DNA of 64,000 bases from NCBI GenBank assembly GCA_964455905.1, contig CAYVYN010000002.1:248001-312000 (forward strand), in the 5' to 3' direction. Positions 59,317 to 64,000 of this stretch are shown piece by piece. The DNA is from CAIJXB01 sp964455905 (GTDB lineage Bacteria > Chlamydiota > Chlamydiia > Chlamydiales > Rhabdochlamydiaceae). The notes beneath the pieces are model-generated. The model worked only from the letters and a program-made list of their open reading frames with translations, did not search any database and was not told the DNA's origin. The translations under genes were made by a program, and so were the position numbers. Positions within the stretch are counted from its first letter, which is position 1, and each line of letters opens with the position of its first letter.

Positions 59317-61428
59317 TTATTTACTATTTACGGCAGATTTTTTAGAACTAGTCATAGGCTTTTTAGCTGCCTGCGTGATATTTTTTTGTGTTTTTATGTT
59401 CTCCAAAGACAGCTCCATAAGAACACCCTTTTCTGATAAATAAAGAACAAAATGACCTTCAGAGGTGCTTATTGAGCCGGAAATAACTTTTCGCTGCAGA
59501 AGATGTCTTACTTGTTGTAAAGTCAGTTTTACCCCTTTATATTCTTTCCAAAGAACAAAACCACACCCATCTCGCCAGCCTGAACAGCCAAATCCCTTTT
59601 GCCCTTCAATAATCGGTTTTCTACAACGGGGGCAAAGACCAAAAATACTCTCGTTCACACGAGAAGAATCACTCTTATTAATAAGGTCTTTTATATAATT
59701 AGTAATTTCCTGCATGAACATAGAAGCCTGAAACTCCCCCTGCTCAATCTCTTTTAACTTGGATTCCCATTCTCCAGTAAGCTCTGGCGACTTCAAACTT
59801 GGATCTTGTATTAAAGCAATAAGATAACGACCTAGATCTGTAGCTGAAACAGATTTTTTTTCTCGAACTATGTAGCCACGCTTTAATAGCGTTTCAATAA
59901 TAGCGGCACGTGTAGCAGGAGTCCCTAGCCCTTTTTGTTTTAATGCTTCTTTAAGAAGCTCATCTTCTACAAACTTACCAGCTGTTTCCATAGCGCCAAG
60001 AAGAGTTCCTTCTGTAAAATGTCTTGGAGGCTCTGTTTTGCCTTGTTTCACAAAAGGATCATGGGGACCTTCTTCTCCAATAACAAAAAGAGGAAGTTCT
60101 TGATCTTCTTCTTTCTGTTTCTCTGCATCGTCCGCTTCTTTGGCATAAAGGCTAGTCCAACCAGGATCCACAATTTGCACTCCTCTAGCTTGAAAAGAAT
60201 GCTTCTCACAACCACCCTCGACGGAAGTAACACTTTTGATACAACTAGGATAAAAAACCGCAATAAACCTATTTACAATCGCACTAAAAACCTTCTGAGA
60301 ACCTGGAGAAAGTCCGCCTGGAATCTTTCCTGTAGGAATAATCGCATGGTGCTCGCCTGTTTTCTGGTTATTAATGATTCTAGAGCTGAAAGGTAGCGAA
60401 GATAAATTTAAGACTGCTATTTCTGACTGTCTAATAGACGTTAACTGCTGTAAAATCTTAGGAACTTCTCCCTTCATGTCACTTCCTAAAAACTTGGAGT
60501 CTGTACGGGGATAAGATATAGCCTTACTTTCATATAGTGATTGAGCAATTTCTAAAGTTTCACTTGCCGACATACCATGTCTTTTGTTCATATCACGTTG
60601 CAAGTCTGTTAAATCATACAAAAAAGGAGGCGCGACCTTTTCAGTTTTGCCTTCTACTTTTTGTACCTTAAAAAGATGAGGTTTAATTTCTTCTAAAAGA
60701 GCGAGAGCCTTAGCTTCAACCTTAAATCTATCTCCCTTATACTTGAAAATGGTGTTTCTATATTTTGTTTTTAGTTCCCAAAAAGGTTCAGAAACAAAAC
60801 TACGTATCTCATCATCTTTTTGTACTATAAGAGCAAGGACCGGAGTTTGAACGCGCCCAACACTCCAAAGAATCTCACCACGTCCATAACGAACAGTAAA
60901 ATTGCGGGTAGCATTTAACCCAACAATCCAATCCGACTCGCTACGACATTTAGCAGCCGCATAGAGGTTATTAAAGTCACTACCAGGCCTTAAATGATCA
61001 AACGCTTTCTTCATAGCTTCATCAGTCAAAGACGTAAGCCAAAGTCTTTTGAATTCTTTATTCTCTGCGCCTGCTAAAGATAAAATATAACGAAAAATAA
61101 GCTCACCCTCTCTGCCAGCGTCAGTTGCTGCAATAATTTCAGTAGAAGATTTGATGAGCTTTTTAATTACTCCGAACTGTTTAGAAACACCAGGATTGTT
61201 AACTAGTTTTAACTCGAAATTAGCAGGAACTATAGGAAGTGTTGCTAAAGACCATTTTTTCAAAAGCGGATCGTATTCTTCTGGTTCTTTCAAACTAACA
61301 AGATGGCCAAAGGCCCAGGTTACCTGAAATCCATTTCCCTCAAAATATCCATCCAATCTGTTTTTAGCACCTAAAAACGCAGAGATTTCTTTAGCTACAG
61401 AAGGTTTTTCAGTTACAACTACCTTCAT
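59317..61428 (-). CDS. topB: DNA topoisomerase III (type IA)
   Basis: 703 residues. A type IA topoisomerase. The TOPRIM start is MKVVVTEKPSVAKEISAFLG and FGHLVSLKEPEEYDP, DAGREGELIFRYI follows, and the active tyrosine lies in ESKAISYPRTDSKFL. The domain with GLGTPATRAAIIETLLKRGY and ATDLGRYLIAL is normal. A C-terminal zinc-like segment (CPRCRKPIIEGQKGFGCSGW) is followed by a Topo C-terminal repeat and a Lys/Ser tail. Typical TopB length is 650-700. A second type IA enzyme beside TopA would be unusual for a small Chlamydiaceae genome. AAGGAG precedes the ATG. It is not linked to its neighbours. Confidence 0.93.
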   Translation of the reverse strand: MKVVVTEKPSVAKEISAFLGAKNRLDGYFEGNGFQVTWAFGHLVSLKEPEEYDPLLKKWSLATLPIVPANFELKLVNNPGVSKQFGVIKKLIKSSTEIIAATDAGREGELIFRYILSLAGAENKEFKRLWLTSLTDEAMKKAFDHLRPGSDFNNLYAAAKCRSESDWIVGLNATRNFTVRYGRGEILWSVGRVQTPVLALIVQKDDEIRSFVSEPFWELKTKYRNTIFKYKGDRFKVEAKALALLEEIKPHLFKVQKVEGKTEKVAPPFLYDLTDLQRDMNKRHGMSASETLEIAQSLYESKAISYPRTDSKFLGSDMKGEVPKILQQLTSIRQSEIAVLNLSSLPFSSRIINNQKTGEHHAIIPTGKIPGGLSPGSQKVFSAIVNRFIAVFYPSCIKSVTSVEGGCEKHSFQARGVQIVDPGWTSLYAKEADDAEKQKEEDQELPLFVIGEEGPHDPFVKQGKTEPPRHFTEGTLLGAMETAGKFVEDELLKEALKQKGLGTPATRAAIIETLLKRGYIVREKKSVSATDLGRYLIALIQDPSLKSPELTGEWESKLKEIEQGEFQASMFMQEITNYIKDLINKSDSSRVNESIFGLCPRCRKPIIEGQKGFGCSGWRDGCGFVLWKEYKGVKLTLQQVRHLLQRKVISGSISTSEGHFVLYLSEKGVLMELSLENIKTQKNITQAAKKPMTSSKKSAVNSK

Positions 61429-61704
61429 CCTTTCTCCTTAAAAAAGTAATCATTCAAATAGTATAAGAAAACAAGAAAAAAAAACATGAAGAATTTTCAG
61501 AATTGTTCTGTAATAGATCGATAAATTGTATTAGAGAATTTTTCTACTCTTAAATCAAAGAAAATCCTTTTTGTAAAAGACTAGAACAAAGATAGATTTG
61601 CCTCAAATAGATTAAAAAGAAATAAAAGAGCTCGCAAAAAATTCCCAATCAATTAACACATCCTAAAGACTCAATTATTAACAACAATCATTCAAAATTT
61701 CAAA

Positions 61705-64000
61705 TTAATAAACCAAAGACTCGTACTGAATAAATACACTCTCCAAAAACCACTGTCCCTCTGTAACTCCCAGTTCATCGGCGTCTACATATTCAAAAGG
61801 AGCCATACTTCCTAAAGAATGCACAGGATTGGGATAGACTTTGTTACCAGGTTTTTCTGAAAGTAGGGTTAGATTTAGCTCTCTTGCTCTCTTTAAACAA
61901 GCTTGATTTAAAACATCTACTATCTGGGTAGGACATTGCGCCTGAGAGTAAATGCGATCTTGCAAAAGTATAGGACAAGAGCTCTTTTTATCCCAAAGCA
62001 GTCGTAAAATACATCTCGCTTGAATTTCTCCCTTGTCGTTGACTACAGCAACAACCCTGTTTTTTCCATCCATTAGATAGCCGAGCAGACATTTACTGAT
62101 ATGAGGGTCTCTATCTACTCTTTGACAACTTCCGGAAACTTCTGAGCCTAGTACTAGTAAAAGAGCAGGATCGTCTGTATCCACTACTTTCCAATCATCG
62201 TAAAGCTGCTGAGGCCTATTTGTAGCAACTTCTTTAAGTGTTGCAAGCTTACCTTCTAAGTCATTGATTAGCTCAACTTCCGGATTAATTCTAGATAAAC
62301 GACAGATTAAATTTTTGAGGATTCGAATTGTGTCTTCAGAAGATATATCAGGCTCCATTAGTTGTAACATTTTTTCTTGTATCCCGAGATTTACTACCTT
62401 GGCACCATTTTCTGAGCTCTTTATAGCCTCTTTTACCTTTTTTAAAGACTCCTCTAAAGAAATAGCATTTTCAAGAACATCTGCAACATAAGGGATGCTA
62501 TCTTTAGAAAAATGCCTATCTCTCATGATTTTTTCTATAAAAAAAGCGAGGAAATCAATTGACTTATCTTCTTTAAAAGAGCCTTTATCTTCACTTAAAA
62601 AAGACTCTAAAGAATATTCTGCTCCCTTTTTCCACAGCTCTTCTAAAGTAGGATCTTTAAAAACCTCTTGGAGGTGAGGATTATTCTTTTTTTCATATCG
62701 CCTCTCTTTAAAAGAGCCATCGAAGATTCCTTGCACATAACTTTGCAAAATAGGCTTACAAAGTTCTTTTTCATAGGGAGGGAGCCTTTCAATAGTTGCT
62801 GCATAAGTAAAAATAGCGTCTTTACTTCGAAAGCTCTCTTGAAATTTTAGAAATATAGGAAAAAAATCGTCAGTATCCGCTAATCCGAAACGCTCCATAA
62901 ACTCTCTTTCTAAAATACCTACAAGCTGAGAAGGGTCTTCTAGCTCTTTTATTTCCTGATCCTTTCCAAAAGAAAGACACTCAAATACCATAAGAGCTCT
63001 CTGATAGACCATTTTAGGCGAAGGATTTTCTCCTCTAAATAACAACCTAGTCACTACAAACCCTTTTTCTTCTAAAGATAGAATATTATTTTTTGTAAGC
63101 ATAACTAAACATTCCAAAAGAACATTAATACGACGTATTTCTTTAAAATCTTTATGCTTAAAAGCAGCTGCTATTTTCTGATAATGCTCACTTTCTACTA
63201 AAGAAGCCAAGAGCATAAGAGGTAAAGCATGCCTTGGATTCGCTGTTGATTTCTTTGAGAGATCTTTCCAATTTTGTAAGGCCGTCTCTTCTTTTAAGGT
63301 CTCCACTAAATGACCTATCAAAGCTCTACGGATAACGGGATTTCTTAGACTCAAAAGTCCTTCGATCAGTTTTTCCCCTTCTCTTTGATTTGACAAAGGG
63401 ACCTCTTTTAACTGAAACCCTAAACAAACCAACGCTAAACATCGCAACGTCTCATCTCTCACTAAAATATTTTTTTCTCTAGCTAGTTCTTCCCCTACCT
63501 CTTTAAAAAGAGAAGACTCAGTACTACGTATAAAAACTTCTATTTCATAATCATTTAATTCTCTATCTTGGAATAACAGCAGCGATGGATATAAAGCTTC
63601 GGTTTCAGGTTTTTTTATTAAAAAATTTCGACAGGAAATCAGTTGTTGATTTCCAGCTCCAATAAAAAAAATATGTAATAGCTCTATTTGATCCCTGATC
63701 TGATAGTTTTGAATATAAAAAGACAATACATACCCATTTTGCCCTGCTGCAATCTTCGCTATTTCAATCAAAGCAGCCCGATCTCTAATCCTATAATTTT
63801 GGATGTAAAGAGACACCGCCTCCCCATCTTTCGCAGCTGCAATCTTCGCGATTTCAAATAAAGCAGTCTGATCGGTGATCTTATACCTTTGAATATAAGT
63901 AGACACTCCCCATCCATTTTGTCCTGCTGCAATCTTCGCTATTTCAAGTAATGCAGTCTGATCCGTGATCTTATACTTTTGAATATAAGTAGACACTCCC
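61705..64000 (-). CDS. Repeat protein with 30-residue units, 5' end outside window
   Basis: At least 763 residues; the GTG near 63996 is an internal Val of the repeat (GVSTYIQ), so the N-terminus is cut by the edge. Four visible 30-residue units have the core YIQxYxIxDQTALxEIAKIA, the last decayed (IELLHIFFIGAGN). Residues about 125-560 are helical, with HEAT-like stretches. The C-terminal 190 residues (KVVDTDDPALLLVLGSEV, CLLGYLMDGKNRVVAVVNDK, ARCILRLLWD, ILLQDRIYS, then a helix QIVDVLNQACLKRARELN) look like one alpha/beta domain, possibly GNAT-acyltransferase-like; this is tentative. It ends in FIQYESLVY. Effector-type protein by inference. The region 61429-61704 downstream is AT-rich and empty. 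Confidence 0.7.
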   Translation of the reverse strand, partial: GVSTYIQKYKITDQTALLEIAKIAAGQNGWGVSTYIQRYKITDQTALFEIAKIAAAKDGEAVSLYIQNYRIRDRAALIEIAKIAAGQNGYVLSFYIQNYQIRDQIELLHIFFIGAGNQQLISCRNFLIKKPETEALYPSLLLFQDRELNDYEIEVFIRSTESSLFKEVGEELAREKNILVRDETLRCLALVCLGFQLKEVPLSNQREGEKLIEGLLSLRNPVIRRALIGHLVETLKEETALQNWKDLSKKSTANPRHALPLMLLASLVESEHYQKIAAAFKHKDFKEIRRINVLLECLVMLTKNNILSLEEKGFVVTRLLFRGENPSPKMVYQRALMVFECLSFGKDQEIKELEDPSQLVGILEREFMERFGLADTDDFFPIFLKFQESFRSKDAIFTYAATIERLPPYEKELCKPILQSYVQGIFDGSFKERRYEKKNNPHLQEVFKDPTLEELWKKGAEYSLESFLSEDKGSFKEDKSIDFLAFFIEKIMRDRHFSKDSIPYVADVLENAISLEESLKKVKEAIKSSENGAKVVNLGIQEKMLQLMEPDISSEDTIRILKNLICRLSRINPEVELINDLEGKLATLKEVATNRPQQLYDDWKVVDTDDPALLLVLGSEVSGSCQRVDRDPHISKCLLGYLMDGKNRVVAVVNDKGEIQARCILRLLWDKKSSCPILLQDRIYSQAQCPTQIVDVLNQACLKRARELNLTLLSEKPGNKVYPNPVHSLGSMAPFEYVDADELGVTEGQWFLESVFIQYESLVY
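63637..64000 (-). repeat. 90-bp tandem repeats of the 3'-truncated view of a repeat gene
   Basis: Four 90-nt units encode the 30-residue repeats. Units 1 and 2 (nearest the edge) share long identical runs, for example gtgtctacttatattcaaag and cagactgctttatttgaaat with few changes, so the array is young and continues beyond the window. No spacers are present. Confidence 0.8.

Overview
The window is a 64-kb stretch of an AT-rich bacterial chromosome that I place in the Chlamydiota, most likely an environmental (Chlamydia-like) lineage outside Chlamydiaceae. The reasons are blocks of chlamydial gene order (tpiA/xseA-xseB-dxs; DUF721-gyrB-gyrA-tmk-holB; infC-rpmI-rplT-pheS; exbB-exbD; a Pkn1-type kinase fused to an FGE-sulfatase domain), dense eukaryotic-like repeat proteins, and a GlnRS gene that I recall as absent from Chlamydia trachomatis. 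Genus cannot be fixed from sequence alone; Rhabdochlamydiaceae or Simkaniaceae are guesses.

Region 1 (1-10.7 kb) is an accessory island of probable host-directed proteins. It holds three tandem leucine-rich-repeat proteins of the F-box/GALA-like kind, a small unknown protein, an ankyrin-like protein, an ankyrin-SET-domain protein broken by an apparent +1 frameshift, a RING-like Cys-rich membrane protein followed by a decayed copy of its own 3' half, and a membrane protein with an internally duplicated module and a C-terminal J-domain.

Region 2 (10.9-22.9 kb) is housekeeping: tRNA-Ser, the pheS/rplT/rpmI/infC translation operon preceded by a degenerate threonyl-tRNA-synthetase-like gene at the classical thrS position, tRNA-Val, c-di-AMP synthesis (cdaA-cdaR), ispH, a kinase-like/FGE protein, a RodZ-like protein, rnhC-recN and tRNA-Pro. 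Region 3 (23-32 kb) has a very large ankyrin-like protein, an unknown gene plus trmB, exbB-exbD, a fourth LRR protein and tRNA-Leu. Region 4 (32-44.6 kb) is RNA decay, membrane, replication and isoprenoid/NAD metabolism: HAD-like, rnr, two DUF502 proteins, holC-like, def-secG-tpiA, xseA-xseB-dxs-nadK and glnS. Region 5 (45-56.4 kb) has a tail-anchored unknown, holB-tmk-gyrA-gyrB-DUF721, mgtE and typA. Region 6 (56.5-64 kb) has three minus-strand genes of which two carry CsaA/EMAPII-like OB folds (one membrane anchored, one with two tandem domains) around a heme-oxygenase-like diiron protein, then topB and the 3' part of a large 30-residue-repeat protein cut by the window edge.

The most interesting material is the ubiquitin/chromatin/chaperone-themed cluster at 1-10.7 kb, the degenerate ThrRS with rewritten editing and ATP-binding residues, the tandem CsaA-like/HDO pair at 57.3-59.1 kb, and the non-canonical CTG start that best fits infC. 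No CRISPR array, transposase, phage gene or recognisable defence system was seen.
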